From Catenaria anguillulae PL171 (lineage: Eukaryota > Blastocladiomycota > Blastocladiomycetes > Blastocladiales > Catenariaceae), in NCBI GenBank assembly GCA_002102555.1, contig MCFL01000004.1, positions 248,001 to 312,000 of the forward strand: a stretch of 64,000 nucleotides of DNA, written 5' to 3'. The position numbers and the translations under genes were made by a program. The notes beneath the pieces were generated by a model. It worked only from the letters and a program-made list of their open reading frames with translations, did not search any database and had not been told where the DNA came from. The first letter of the stretch is position 1. Each line of letters opens with the position of its first letter. This document shows positions 15,726-25,937 of the stretch, piece by piece.

Positions 15726-16798
15726 TCACGAACGTCTCCGACAGCCTGTACCAATCTCCCATCCCTCAATCGAGAAACGGTGACCCTGCTCGCCAGCGAC
15801 ACAGCGCCAGAGCTGCATCCCTTGGCCGTCGTGCGCTTCGCGAATACCTACAGGGTAAGGCAGGGCAACCAAATTAGCTCATGTGACAAATCCACGGCCG
15901 CGAAGCGCTGTCGTACCACCGACAGGGTCGAGACACAGATCGAGGCGAATGACGGGCGAAATAAAGCCAGTATTTGAGTTGTATCGCCACTGCTGGGCCG
16001 GGGTGTTGTTGCTACATACTCCGCCCAAAACATGAGCCGAGAGTTGAAAGGTTTAGGAGAGTGGAGATAAGCAAGGCTGACGATGCCTAGCGTACCAAGT
16101 CCACCAGCGAACGGCTTGTCCATTGAACGGTTTCTGATATGTGGAGGGGGTGAAACATATCGACAATTAGCGAGTCAGCTTCCCCATGAGTAAAGATCAC
16201 AGTGAAGGATGGCACGTACACCCTCCGCAACGTCAAGGCACATTGTCGAGATCAAGTTGGCAATGTAGAAATACGACCAGTCGGATGGCCCGACAATGCG
16301 AAAGTACTGGCACAGTCAGAGAGCACATGAGTCCACAGAAAGTACAGAGGATACAAATCACTGTCAAAGAAAGTAGACCGAAAGAGTCAATAAACGAACC
16401 TGGGCACGCATGTTGTTGTAGCAGGACCACATTTGGGCATCGGCAACAAAATCGGTCTTGCGGCTTTGTTCAATATCGAGGCAGCGCTTGGTTCCGTGGT
16501 TGAAAAGGCAAGCGAAAGCAAGATTGGCATGCCCGTCAAATGGTTCCGCGGCTTCAGGCGTGCCCCGCGTGCGTCCAAGTCGGGTGGGCAACGGGCCCAC
16601 TGAAGGCGTGATAGCCGGCGTTTTGAGGGTGACGGCGGGCTTGGTGGAAGTCGTCTGAGGCTCGCGAGTGATGGAGACGTTGCTCGTCGCCGTCGGGTCC
16701 TTTGGCTCGGAGGTTTGGGTGGCAGTTGTTTGGCCAATGGCAGCAGCCAAGACGACGAGAACGAGCAAAAGCCCGAGGGGCAGGGAAGTGCGAATCAT
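15726..16798 (-). CDS. Secreted ricin-B-type beta-trefoil lectin
   Basis: Five exons (16798-16400, 16306-16220, 16133-16096, 16011-15917, 15847-15726) give 246 residues in one frame. The signal peptide has a long L/V/A core and is followed by a T/P-rich linker of about 75 residues. The three trefoil repeats show C-L-D-I-E-Q with A-Q-M-W-S-C, C-L-D-V-A-E-G with A-Q-Q-W, and C-L-D-P-V-G-G with M-Q-L-W-R-C. Compared with the gene at 3672-4776 the first intron is absent, so linker and first repeat are one exon; all other introns match in position and phase. A TTTAAA at 16878-16883 is a candidate TATA element 80 bases upstream. Likely an exported glycan-binding protein. Confidence 0.82.
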
Positions 16799-16987
16799 TG
16801 TGACTGAGCCGGTGAAAATATCTGAATACCGTCTGGAATGGCAATAGCGATGGAGTATGGAGGGGTCGTGCTGTCGATTTAAAGATCGTCGAGGCCACGG
16901 CATGTGCACGTTGAACGTGAGCGTCCAGGCCCACAGGGACTCGGCCGGCCGTGGAACAAGCTCAAGCAGCTGCTCGAGGGGGCTGTC

Positions 16988-17027
16988 GGGTCTATGAAAC
17001 ACTGCAAACGCATACGAGCAAAATGCG
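16988..17027. repeat. Shared upstream element, copy 1 (lectin cluster)
   Basis: A stretch including GAAACACTGCAAAC and CGAG recurs at 19096-19132, about 190-280 bases upstream of two minus-strand lectin genes. It may be a regulatory site or a relic of segmental duplication. Confidence 0.5.
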
Positions 17028-17426
17028 ACCACGCCGCCGTCATTGTGAACCACGCTGTGGCGCTTGCTCGTGAGACAATCCTTGGCTCGCGGCCGAGATC
17101 CGTTGTTGCCTTGCCGTCACAGTCAGACGGAGTCGGCCGGTAAAGCAACTGGCATGGCTCCCGAGGATACCGTAAAGGTAGTGCTGGAAGTGATTCACCT
17201 GGTTACGGACTGGTTACATGGTTGCTGGCTCACTGTATGTTTCGCAATTCGCCTGCGTTTAGTATACTCGTGTTTCCTTCAGTCAACACTCGCCAACAGT
17301 CAACGTCAACAGCTGAGTCGGGGAAAGGATGGTTTAGCGGATACAGTAGGGTTGCCGAGGATGTGAGGACGAGCAGTATCATACCCACAGCAGGCCGTTG
17401 GATGTGACTGTCGGATATGGGTCGAT

Positions 17427-17700
17427 TCAAAATGCATGCAGGCCCATGTTCCCACAGCCGTTGTCCTGAATGGTAGGTACGCTTAGGAAACCTTCTTCGC
17501 GTGAAATGGGTTGGGGCTCGGGGCAGAGACAATGCGCGGTAGGACGGTGATGGGAATATTTGGGAGGATGGAGACGTAGACCACCGATAGGTTCGAGGCA
17601 CAGGTCATGAGTACCATGCTCAGCCTTGTATGTCATCGGCCGTGGGTTGCCATTTGACAATAGATCAGACCGCCGGTTGGTAAATTGAATCAGCATGTAC
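17427..17700 (-). pseudogene. Degenerate lectin fragment
   Basis: The minus strand contains a D-L-C-L-E-P-I-G-G segment with the splice-donor context of the fourth lectin exon, preceded by a weak match to the A-Q-x-W strand. Downstream, after a candidate acceptor, a short D-N-G-C-G-N-M-G-L sequence resembles the final repeat before a stop. No signal peptide or earlier exons are seen, and it lies directly beyond the 3' end of the lectin gene at 17802-18851. This looks like a decayed duplicate. The assignment rests on one strong motif and on position. Confidence 0.4.
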
Positions 17701-17801
17701 GTAATGAATCAAGTCAGATGGTTCAACCTTCACATGTATTAAAAACCAACTTTGAGTCCAATTCGACAGTCCTCCCAACATGATGTAAACAACAGGCATC
17801 A

Positions 17802-18851
17802 TCACGGACGGCAAACAGGTGAAATCCAATCAGCCAAATCCCAGTTGTGTCCTTGCTCGCCCTTGACGCACTTCCAAAGCTGCATCCCTTGGCCATCAAA
17901 ACTGCCGCGAATGCCTACCGTTACATCGTCGTTGGCAAGTACAATTAGCTAATGCTGACAGGGGACAAAGCGAAACAAAAACCGAGCAATGGTAAGGAAC
18001 TGATGGAGGGAAATCACAGGGAACATACCACCAACCGGGTCGAGGCAAAGGTCAGGACGAGCAATCGGGTAGATGTGACCAAACTGAGGGTTGTATCCCC
18101 ATTGCTGTGCTTTCGAATAGTTGCTAACCACATCCAAGTTGCATTCATGTGTCAGAACTGAATGCTGCAACCGAGGACATGATGATGGAGCGTGCATACC
18201 AACCCACCAGCGGACTGCTGCGCCATTGAAGAATTTCTATTGAAAGCACGTAATTAATGAGATTGGTGGAAGTGACTCGGCCAATTGGTCTCCCAAATAC
18301 AGATAAATACAAGCATGGAACATACCGCTTCCGCGACATCCAGGCAATAGGAGTAGTAAGGTTCGTACAACTGTTCAATGAATTGAGCATGAATGAAAAG
18401 CGCGACCAATCTTCAGGGCCATAGATCATGAGTCGCTATAAACATCAAGTGGTTTGGATATGCATGTGAGAGCGGTGTGATACTGGCAAAATCCGACAGC
18501 ATAGTGTGACTGTTGCGCTTACCTGAGCTACCTCATGGTAGTTACACCTCCACATCTGTGCATCGGCAACCATCCATTCGAGCGGCTTTGCTCGACGTCC
18601 AGGCACCGCCTAGTCCCTTGTTGAAAAAGCAACCGACTTTGAGTTCTTTGTGGCCCGAAAGATCCGAGCCTTCTGGACGTGGAATACGCAGCCGAATCAT
18701 GGTGGCGTTTGGCACAGTCGTGTGAGGGGCCGTCGAATTGAGCGCCGCATGTTGAGTTGGTTGTATTGGGAATCAAGGATGTTTCATTGAGAGGAATGGC
18801 AGTGGCCAAGTTGGCAAGCGCGGCCAGAACGAAAACAAGATTGAGCGGCAT
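17802..18851 (-). CDS. Ricin-B-type lectin, frame-disrupted copy
   Basis: The gene has the same layout as its neighbours: a signal peptide starting at 18851 (MPLNLVFVLAALANLATA), an N/T-rich linker, C-L-D-V-E-Q, then short exons with A-V-R-W-W, A-Q-Q-W, C-L-D-P-V-G-G and a last exon with M-Q-L-W-K-C ending at a TGA at 17802. The splice sites are in the expected places. However, the first exon shifts frame about three times and the second once, and the W-W exon is 37 rather than 38 bases; every change equals a missing base. It is either a young pseudogene or a functional gene with consensus errors. The last two exons are undamaged. Confidence 0.6.
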
Positions 18852-19095
18852 GGTGAGGCAGGTCGGAGACATGGCCATTCGTGTAGGTATCGATGTAGCT
18901 GTGCTTGATCGCAACGATAGTACTTGGTTACACAGTACGGACGGGCAATTCGTGAAGCCACGGTTGGCGGGAACTGTTTCCCTTTTGTACATAGGTAGTC
19001 AACTGAAAAGGTGGGCCATGACTGCACACCTTTGGTGGGCGGTCGGGGCGACGCCAGCAGCGCAAGAGCACATGGGTCATGTGCTCGGCAGCGCG

Positions 19096-19132
19096 GCGGG
19101 TGTGAAACACTGCAAACTCATGCGAGAAAGGC
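19096..19132. repeat. Shared upstream element, copy 2
   Basis: Matches the element at 16988-17027 (GAAACACTGCAAAC core, then CATGCGAG). It is about 245-280 bases upstream of the lectin start at 18851. Confidence 0.5.
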
Positions 19133-19469
19133 ATTGTGAAGCTGGACGCACGCGTGTCTTGGTCCTTGTTGCCGCAGGTTTGCTGTGCGCTGTCGGTCGC
19201 GTCTTGAGACATGCTGAGACATTTGCAGCGCAAAACCAACGCGACATCCGCGAGCCGTGCACTGCACCTTCCACATGTCGAGGAACTTACATCTGATGGT
19301 GGATGTGAGAGTGCTCCCTCGCGAATCAGGATGCTACTGCGGTAGGTATACATAACTGTGTCGAACCTTGAACATTGAAGCCAACACAACACCAACATTC
19401 ACAATCTTGCATTCCACACCAATCGAGCTCAATCGACAGGCCTCCTCAACTTGATGCGACAAGCACAAA

Positions 19470-19582
19470 TCACAAACGACAAACAGGCGAGTCCCAGTGA
19501 GTCAAGTCCCAGTTATGCCCCTGCTCGCCCTGGACGCACTTCCAAAGCTGCATGCCTTGACCATCGAAACTTCCGTGAATGC
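19470..19582 (-). pseudogene. Orphan last exon of a ricin-B lectin
   Basis: An AG acceptor and 113 bases of open frame encode G-I-H-G-S-F-D-G-Q-G-M-Q-L-W-K-C and end at a TGA. It is nearly identical to the last exon of the lectin at 17802-18851. None of the preceding exons can be found in the following 300 bases of the minus strand. A diverged copy of the shared upstream element lies at 19825-19859, so the body of a third tandem copy seems to have been deleted, leaving promoter and tail. Confidence 0.6.
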
Positions 19583-20325
19583 CTACCTACATACCATCCC
19601 ATATGTGTGCAGTCATTGACAAGCGACATAAGGCAAGTCTGAGGCATGGTCATTGCATTCATCTGCGTATGCAGCTGGTGGCAGCTGTGCTCAACACTGT
19701 GGCGGTCAAGCGGCAGGCACTGTCTCCATTTTGTATATGTAGTTGTCGAGAACCGCCCCTCCTTTCCTCTGGTGGCCATGTGCGTAAGTGTGGGCCGCGT
19801 GAGCTCTGTCATGCGGCCGAGTTGGACGTGAAACGATAAGAACGCATGCGAGCAAACGGTGTTTTCAGCTTTCGTTTTCGGCTGTTGGATGTGTCCTGAG
19901 ACATTTTGCGGCGCGAAAGCTGGCGTTGCCTCGCATTCGACAGGCCGTGATCAGACGTGATTCGCGAGGGAGAAGTCTCCGGCGAAGAGGTAAAGAGAAA
20001 GAGGGATCGGTCCGGGCTGCTGATTCCCTGGCCCGGCTGGCCATATTCTTGAGACAAATGTGCGAGTCAAGGAGTCAAGGACGAATTGGAAAGGTGATCA
20101 GTCGATTGTTTCTATACAGTACTTGGCATGCACGCATGATTCCAGTCTTCTGTCCGCCCGAATGCGCAGCGTTCGCGCCTGTATGTACGAATGAGCATGT
20201 CGGTCACATAGAGATCGCTGGATTCTCTCGTTTGAAGCGGCCATGGAACTCGCGAGCGTTGGAAAGGTTACGCACAAGAAAAGCGCAACAATGGGACACG
20301 GCATGGTGTATAAATATGGCGCGAG
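19583..20325. other. Intergenic region with a diverged third copy of the upstream element
   Basis: No gene is seen. A sequence at 19825-19859 (GTGAAAC followed by CGCATGCGAGCAAA) resembles the two elements upstream of the lectins. Confidence 0.4.
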
Positions 20326-21484
20326 TTAAGTACACAATGTAGAATACGGACTAGGATGGCGGTTAGGTATATGCAAAAAGGAGTGACACTTAGAGTGATG
20401 GTGGAATGACCACTTGTTGATGCGAGACAGGTCCACTGAAGGCGTCGTCGCCGACTCTTGAATCAGGCAAGGATGAAGGTGGAGAGAAAGAATCAGGCGA
20501 TTGAATGGCGGCAAGATCGAAGCGAGTTGGGTCCCAAGGTAATCCGTTTGGAAACTGAAAGGATTTGCGTGCCTACAGGCCGCGAGTAACAAAAAAACGG
20601 TGAGTTGACTTGGAGACATGATTGTGATCAAGTGATTGAGTCGACGAACCCGCTGCTGACCCAGCACAGACACCTGATAATCAACCAGTGTCGGCAGAAA
20701 CTGCCAAAACGAAAACTCTGGCCACGATTTGGCAACAAACTCCAACAAGGCACCTGCATCGTGACTCTTGCCTCCGTCCCCACACACCTGCCACATCAAG
20801 AAATCCGACAGCCGATGCTCTCCACTTGTGCGTACCAAGATGTCGACAGGCGGACACTCGGACGTCTGCAAAGCCTGCTCAACGGACCGAGTGATGCCCT
20901 GCAAATCGTACATTTCGTCGCGCTGCCCGCCTGCTTCAACACCGGCCACCAGCGCCGGCGCACCGTGCGCACAGCATGCGACATGTCGAACCGCGAAGTG
21001 TACGGAATGCAAATGTTTAACACGGCTCCGCAATACCCGCTCGTCCGCCGCTCGGCCTCATACGCTGCCCGCTGCACGTCCACGGGCAGCAACGTAACAT
21101 CGCCCAAGATGCGTATCCGAATGCGGTACCGCTCGACCAGCTTGCTCTCTGTCGACAGCACTTGCAGCTTGTCAATCATCATGGCAAACAGGTAATCGAC
21201 CTCGTCCTGGTCGCGCTTGAAGTTTTCGATCGAGAAGGCGTAGATTGTGACGACCCGCACGCCAGGTCGAGAAGCCAAGAGAGGGAGCGCTCGAGTGCGT
21301 GCCAGCCGAGCTGGTGACCGACTTGCTTTGGCTGGTTTTGGCGCTTTGCATAGCGGCGGTTGCCGTCCATGATGAAGGCAACGTGGGGCGGGATTGGGCC
21401 GAGGGCAAGGGCAGAGATGAGCGAGTGCTGCAGGGTGGAGGAGAGCCAGCTGCTCCAAGAGGATGATGGCGGCGGCGATGCCAT
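20326..21484 (-). CDS. Cis-prenyltransferase (dehydrodolichyl diphosphate synthase), frame-disrupted
   Basis: This enzyme extends farnesyl diphosphate with isopentenyl diphosphate to make dolichol precursors at the ER. The start at 21484 leads to I-M-D-G-N-R-R-Y-A, the catalytic-Asp motif of the family. Then come T-I-Y-A-F-S-I-E-N-F, R-I-R-I-L-G-D, C-I-P-Y-T-S-R and the C-terminal V-D-I-L-V-R-T-S-G-E-H-R-L-S-D-F-L. W-P-E-F-S-F-W precedes a final intron (donor GTTCGTC, acceptor TGTAG) and a unique tail of about 70 residues. The RTSGE-RLSDFL form marks the DHDDS/Rer2 catalytic subunit rather than Nus1. The frame breaks twice, near 21270 (a GGG expected, GG present) and near 20960; both equal a lost base. 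The gene is expected to be essential, so sequence errors are likely. Confidence 0.82.
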
Positions 21485-21978
21485 GGTATGAGGTGATTTG
21501 CGAGGAATGAGGTGCTTCCGTTACATCAAATGGTCATGAATTGTAGTTGCATGGTGAGTACATATATGGGTGTCACCTTGAATGAGAGACATTGCAATTC
21601 AAGTGGGAATCATGGCGAGCTTGATTGGGCGCAGAGGGCCATGGCCGAGGCGGTGATGCCATCTCTCAAGTCGGATCGGCGGCCCAAGTTCGATCCTTGG
21701 CTCCAACAACTTCCAAGCTCCAAAGCATCGAAGTGGCATGCAATGTATTTGAAAGCAGTCTCGAATGGCCATGGATGCAATGCACAGCAGCCGTGAGATA
21801 CTCGCCGCATTTTCTCCATATCGCAAGCTTCATCAACTCCCAGCTTCTGGATCGTTTTCTTCCCCGCTCTCAAGCGTATGCTCCATCCAACACCAACACT
21901 TTCCAAGGATCAGCCTCCTCACCCCAACTCCGACACCTTTCTTGCCTGTTCTCGACCACCCTGTAGCCCACTTCCACA
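21485..21978. other. Divergent intergenic region
   Basis: Separates the cis-prenyltransferase (-) from the mS33 gene (+). A tRNA-like pair of A-box and B-box matches at about 21641-21705 does not fold acceptably and is listed among the rejected items. Confidence 0.4.
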
Positions 21979-22370
21979 ATGTCTGCCACCGCCGCAGCCA
22001 CCGCAGTCTCAGCTGCCGTCTCGGCCACTGCCGCCGCAGCCAGGCTGCCCCCTGCCGCTACCCGCTTGCGCACACTGCAAAGCTCTCCACCGACATTTTC
22101 CAAACCGTCCACAACCCACAACACCTTCGCACGGGCCACCGCATCTTGCGCGAGCGCCTTGCCGGCCCGCGACTCACGTCTTACTACCCGGCCGCCCCAC
22201 CCTCGGTCAAGAAGATCAACCAGGTCTTGGAACCGCTCACGGGCATCAAGCTCATGGATTACGCAGAGGCCAACCGGTTGGAAAAGATTCGTCAGTTGAA
22301 GGCTAGGGGTAAGGGCGCACCGCAAAAGGGTCAGGGCAAGCAGGCCGCATTGAAGAAGAAGAAGAAGTAA
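21979..22370 (+). CDS. Mitochondrial small ribosomal subunit protein mS33
   Basis: The frame ending at the TAA (22370) encodes A-K-L-S-T-D-I-F-Q, then R-I-L-R-E-R-L-x-G-P, S-Y-Y-P, a long helix with E-A-N-R-L-E-K-I-R and the basic R-G-K-G-A-P-Q-K-G tail ending in a run of lysines. This pattern is characteristic of mS33 (Mrps33/Rsm27), whose members are about 100-125 residues. The only good start, ATG at 21979, lies one frame away and opens an A-rich presequence like a mitochondrial targeting peptide. Joining the two requires one extra base near 22050-22075, so the gene carries a single-base break. No intron would repair it. The product is expected to act in the mitochondrial ribosome. Confidence 0.75.
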
Positions 22371-23166
22371 ACGGTGTGAGCCTCTCGGGTGTTTTGCCGT
22401 TTCCCCATTGACATATAGGTATCTGCTCCAATTTACGTCACTGTCGTACTTTGTCGTCAGCCGGTCTTTGGGACATTCGGCTGGATGCTCGTTGCATCTT
22501 CTCGAGCTCTCAGCAGCAGTCTTTTCAATCAAAGTGCCTGGCGTTCATTTCTGCGAGCGTTGGTCGCGCACGCAGCATTTTTGTGCCTGGCGATACCTCC
22601 ATCCGTTTTGTAGGCAGGCCGACTTTTATTCACTTGTGGCGAATCGCGGTCAAGCAAGTTAGCATCTTTGAGCCTGTCCAATTAATCCCATATGATATCC
22701 GCGCCGTGCAGCGCAGGTACAACTACTTCTTGACCCCTTCTGGATGAAAGTTATAATAGAAGGAGGACTGACTTATTGCAATCGAACAACGGTTACGGCA
22801 AGAAACTGCTGTTTGCATGATATATACATACATGTATCCATCTTGCAGCGGCTTCCTGGGACGATGTGATGCCTGCCCAGAAACGAGCAACGCTAACAAC
22901 TCGAGCCGGAAGATCGGTCAGGGTGGCATAATCCGCGCCTTGTTGAAACCGACGGTATACATACACTGAAAAGATCTTGATAACATGCAAAATGAGTCGG
23001 GAAGGTCACCCACAGTGTCCAGCGAGACCTTTGCCAGTGGCGAGCCTACAAAGTGCGAGCCGAACCTCTGATCGCCTGCAAAATGATTCCCACAAGCACG
23101 TCACCCGAACCAGAGTAGCCAACCTTTGGCCGGCACTAGCATAGACTACCTGTTGACTTACCCACC
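22371..23166. other. Intergenic region
   Basis: No gene, RNA or repeat is recognised in these 796 bases. Confidence 0.4.
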
Positions 23167-24107
23167 ATGCATCCTCACGCCTTCTTGTCATCGTCATTGC
23201 CCTCTCTGGCGTTCTTGCCCGAGCGCAAGGCACCTCATCCGGCTCAGCACGCAATTCCACAATGCCCTCGTCCAGAACGATGCTTCGCCCGACTGAATGT
23301 GATAGGAAGTACGTTGAGCGACAAAAGACACCGACTACGAGTACCTATTGACCACAGTCCTCCATGCTGACTCATATCGTTGCCAGCCCGTCCCGTTCTC
23401 TCAGGCTCAATATTGAAGCATGTGCGGGCGTTATCCTGGACAATATGACAACCGAAGCCCAAGTTAGAAACGCACTCAAGAACACCATTTGCACCGCCGA
23501 GTGTGAAAGCATGCTGTCCAAGCTCTCTCGCGAATACGTCGAGGAACAATGCGGCACTGGTGCAAGCCTTTCCTTCAACTACGAGACCCTCATGCCCATT
23601 GTGCCTGACTTCGCCAAGTTAACATGCACTGCCGACTCGCAGGGCAGCTTTTGCATGGCCAACCTGTTCGGCGCGATGGTTGAAGCGGGTCTGACGCACT
23701 CAACCAATCGCTGGACATGGCAACCGATCCCCGTGGAAAAGTATCCCAAGTCATTCACATGTTCCGAGTGCGCGGCCAAGTTGCAGGACGCGGGTAGGGC
23801 GGCCAATGCTGCTGCAAAGGCAAAGTCGCCTAGCGGAAAGACCTTCTCGATCCGCTCCTTGTTCCCTAACGACGACGAGTCATTGGCGGCTCGCAAAAGG
23901 ATCTGCTCTGGCGGCTCTGCTTCGCCTAGTACAGGAACCGGGTTCAACTCGACCGTTGGTGGCTCCAACTCTGCAGGCGGATCGGGCTCGACGAACAGGT
24001 CAAATGCATCTGTGGGCAATTCGATTTCGAACGCAGGCACATCCATGAGTACCTGCTCTGTTTTAATCATGGCTCTTGTTGTTGCTGCGATCCTGAGGGT
24101 GGCCTAA
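23167..24107 (+). CDS. Secreted ten-cysteine protein, probable GPI anchor, copy 1
   Basis: Exon 1 (23167-23308) and exon 2 (23405-24107) match the two-exon structure of the paralogue at 24743-25634. The mature part has ten cysteines in the same order: T-E-C-D, I-E-A-C, I-C-T-A-E-C, E-E-Q-C-G, L-T-C-T, S-F-C-M, F-T-C-S-E-C and R-I-C-S. Conserved blocks are L-S-R-E-Y-V-E-E-Q-C-G-T-G and K-S-F-T-C-S-E-C-A-A-K. A Ser/Gly/Asn-rich stretch and a C-terminal hydrophobic segment suggest GPI anchoring. Exon 1 has a one-base frame break inside the signal peptide: the start M-H-P-H-A-F is one frame off the hydrophobic core, and the exon is one base shorter than the phase requires. Family not identified; role probably at the cell surface. 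Confidence 0.7.
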
Positions 24108-24742
24108 CGGTGACTGCAGAGTACAATGTTTCAAGTTCTCGAATGATCGCATAGTCTGGTACATGAGCGAAACTTGACAGATATTCATCCTTTCCAGATG
24201 TCAGTTGAACAAGTTCAATCACATCGGCCAGTGAACTATTTCTTTACTTGGCCTAACTGAAAGGCGCGACGCACTGTCTCGCGTTGCTTCGAGCACACAG
24301 GTCAGGTTGCTTGTGCTGCTTGATCTGCCTAAGTCATCCAAGCAAGCGAATGGCATCTGATCTGCTCGCGCATATCCCCTACGAAGGGTATGAACAGTGA
24401 TTTTTTTTCCGCACGTCAGATCGCCATGACGACGGCTGGGCGTCTGAAAGATGTATACCGTCCGGGTCTGATGATGAGATGGTAAATCGGCGTCCATCTT
24501 GCCTGACATCTGGAACAACGGGCAGGTGGAAATGTCACGTTGCGGTCTACGCACTACAGTAAAACATGTACATGAATGAGTCGAGCAGATATTCACAGAG
24601 CCATGGGCTGGCAAAGAGCGTCCGACCATGTCCCACGCCAATAAAGCTCAGCTGGACCACCCAGACTCATCTCGCCAATGCTTCCCACGATCACAACCTG
24701 ACCCATCCGACTCTTCTTCGAACCACTCCATCCGAGTTCACC
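24108..24742. other. Intergenic region between tandem ten-cysteine genes
   Basis: No gene is seen. CCAATAAAGC at 24638-24647, about 100 bases before the next ATG, is a TATA-like candidate. Confidence 0.4.
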
Positions 24743-25634
24743 ATGCACACTCCATTTCTCGTCTTCCTCGTCGTGGGCCTCTGCGGCATCCTTGCCCAAG
24801 CTCAAGGCGGCCCTTTCAACTCAACTCTTTCCTCGTCACGAATGACGCTTCGTCCCATGGAATGTGAGAAGAAGTACGCTGCGCAATGTCTCCTTTGTCC
24901 AACCCTCTTTGTCTCGTGATGGTTGGAGCTTGAGTTGAGCTAACCGCTCATGTCTTCGCTCTCCTAACCATCCACGAACTGCAAGACTCAACATCGTGGC
25001 ATGCGTGGGCAACAACCTCAAGGATTCTACTGTGGAATCCGAAATCAGCCGGGAGCTCAAAAACACCATCTGCGCTGCCGACTGCACCAACATCCTGGCC
25101 AAGATCTCGCGCGAATACGTCGAGGAACAATGCGGCACTGGCGCCCGCCTGTCGTTCAACTTTGAGTACCTCATGCCCATTCTCCCGACTCTGTCCAAGT
25201 TCTTGTGCACCACCGACTCGCAGGGCAATATGTGTGCCGCTCTCGTGACGGGTGCTGTGATGCAATCTGGTGTTCCAGTGGCGCTCGACCCTCTCACCGG
25301 CCTGCCCCGGCCGCTTCCCGTAGACAAGTTCCCCAAGTCGTTCACGTGCTCCGAGTGTGCTGCCAAGATTCAAGATGCAGCCAAGGCCGCGGATGCGGCT
25401 GCAGCGGCAAAGTCGCCCGACGGAAAGCGTTTTGCCATTCATTCCATGTTTCCGTATGACGATGCGTCTGTCGCCGCTCGCAAAGCAACGTGCCCTGGTG
25501 CTGCTGAATCGTCTCCAACAGCCAAAGCTGGCGGATCCACTTCGATGGGCGGTTCCAACTCGGCAGGTCGCAATGCTGGCGCTGCCACATGGTTTGTGGG
25601 TGTTCTTTCCGCGGTGGTGTTGGTGATGGCGTAA
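24743..25634 (+). CDS. Secreted ten-cysteine protein, probable GPI anchor, copy 2
   Basis: Two exons (24743-24873 and 24986-25634) give 259 residues with no break. The signal peptide (MHTPFLVFLVVGLCGILAQA) is followed by an N-glycosylation-type N-S-T. The ten conserved cysteines include I-C-A-A-D-C, E-E-Q-C-G-T-G, F-L-C-T-T-D, N-M-C-A-A and F-T-C-S-E-C. Helical A/K-rich sequence separates the last pair from K-A-T-C-P-G. A G/S/N stretch and the hydrophobic end F-V-G-V-L-S-A-V-V-L-V-M-A fit a GPI-attachment signal. Copies lie directly upstream and at 54319-55227. The single intron always follows the E-C-[ED]-[KR]-K codons at the same phase. I do not recognise the family with certainty; a structural cell-surface role is inferred. 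Confidence 0.78.
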
Positions 25635-25937
25635 CTTCATGTTGTCCCCCATCAGTGTTGCTGTGGCATATTATATGAAGTATCAGACTTGAATAGACCA
25701 GTGAGCCAATGCATCCTCTATCTTCACAAAAGTCCATCGTGTGTCGGTGTCCAGCGCACGAACATGGCATGCCCGCCAATGCCCAATGAGATGCTGAGAA
25801 CGATTGCTCACGAGATTGCGTGAGACATGGGCGATGTATAGCAGTAATGTTGAGCGGCAGCAGCTGATCACGGCCTGATCAGCCCAAATGTAAACGCCTC
25901 CTCATATTGACAAATCCAACGTCTACACAGACCCACC

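Noticed and set aside
21635-21712. tRNA-like segment with an A-box match (TGGCCGAGGCGG) and a B-box/T-arm match (CCAAG-TTCGATC-CTTGG)
   Set aside because: The T-arm is perfect, but the acceptor stem and D-stem do not pair and the anticodon stem is poor. Without a covariance-model score I do not call a tRNA.
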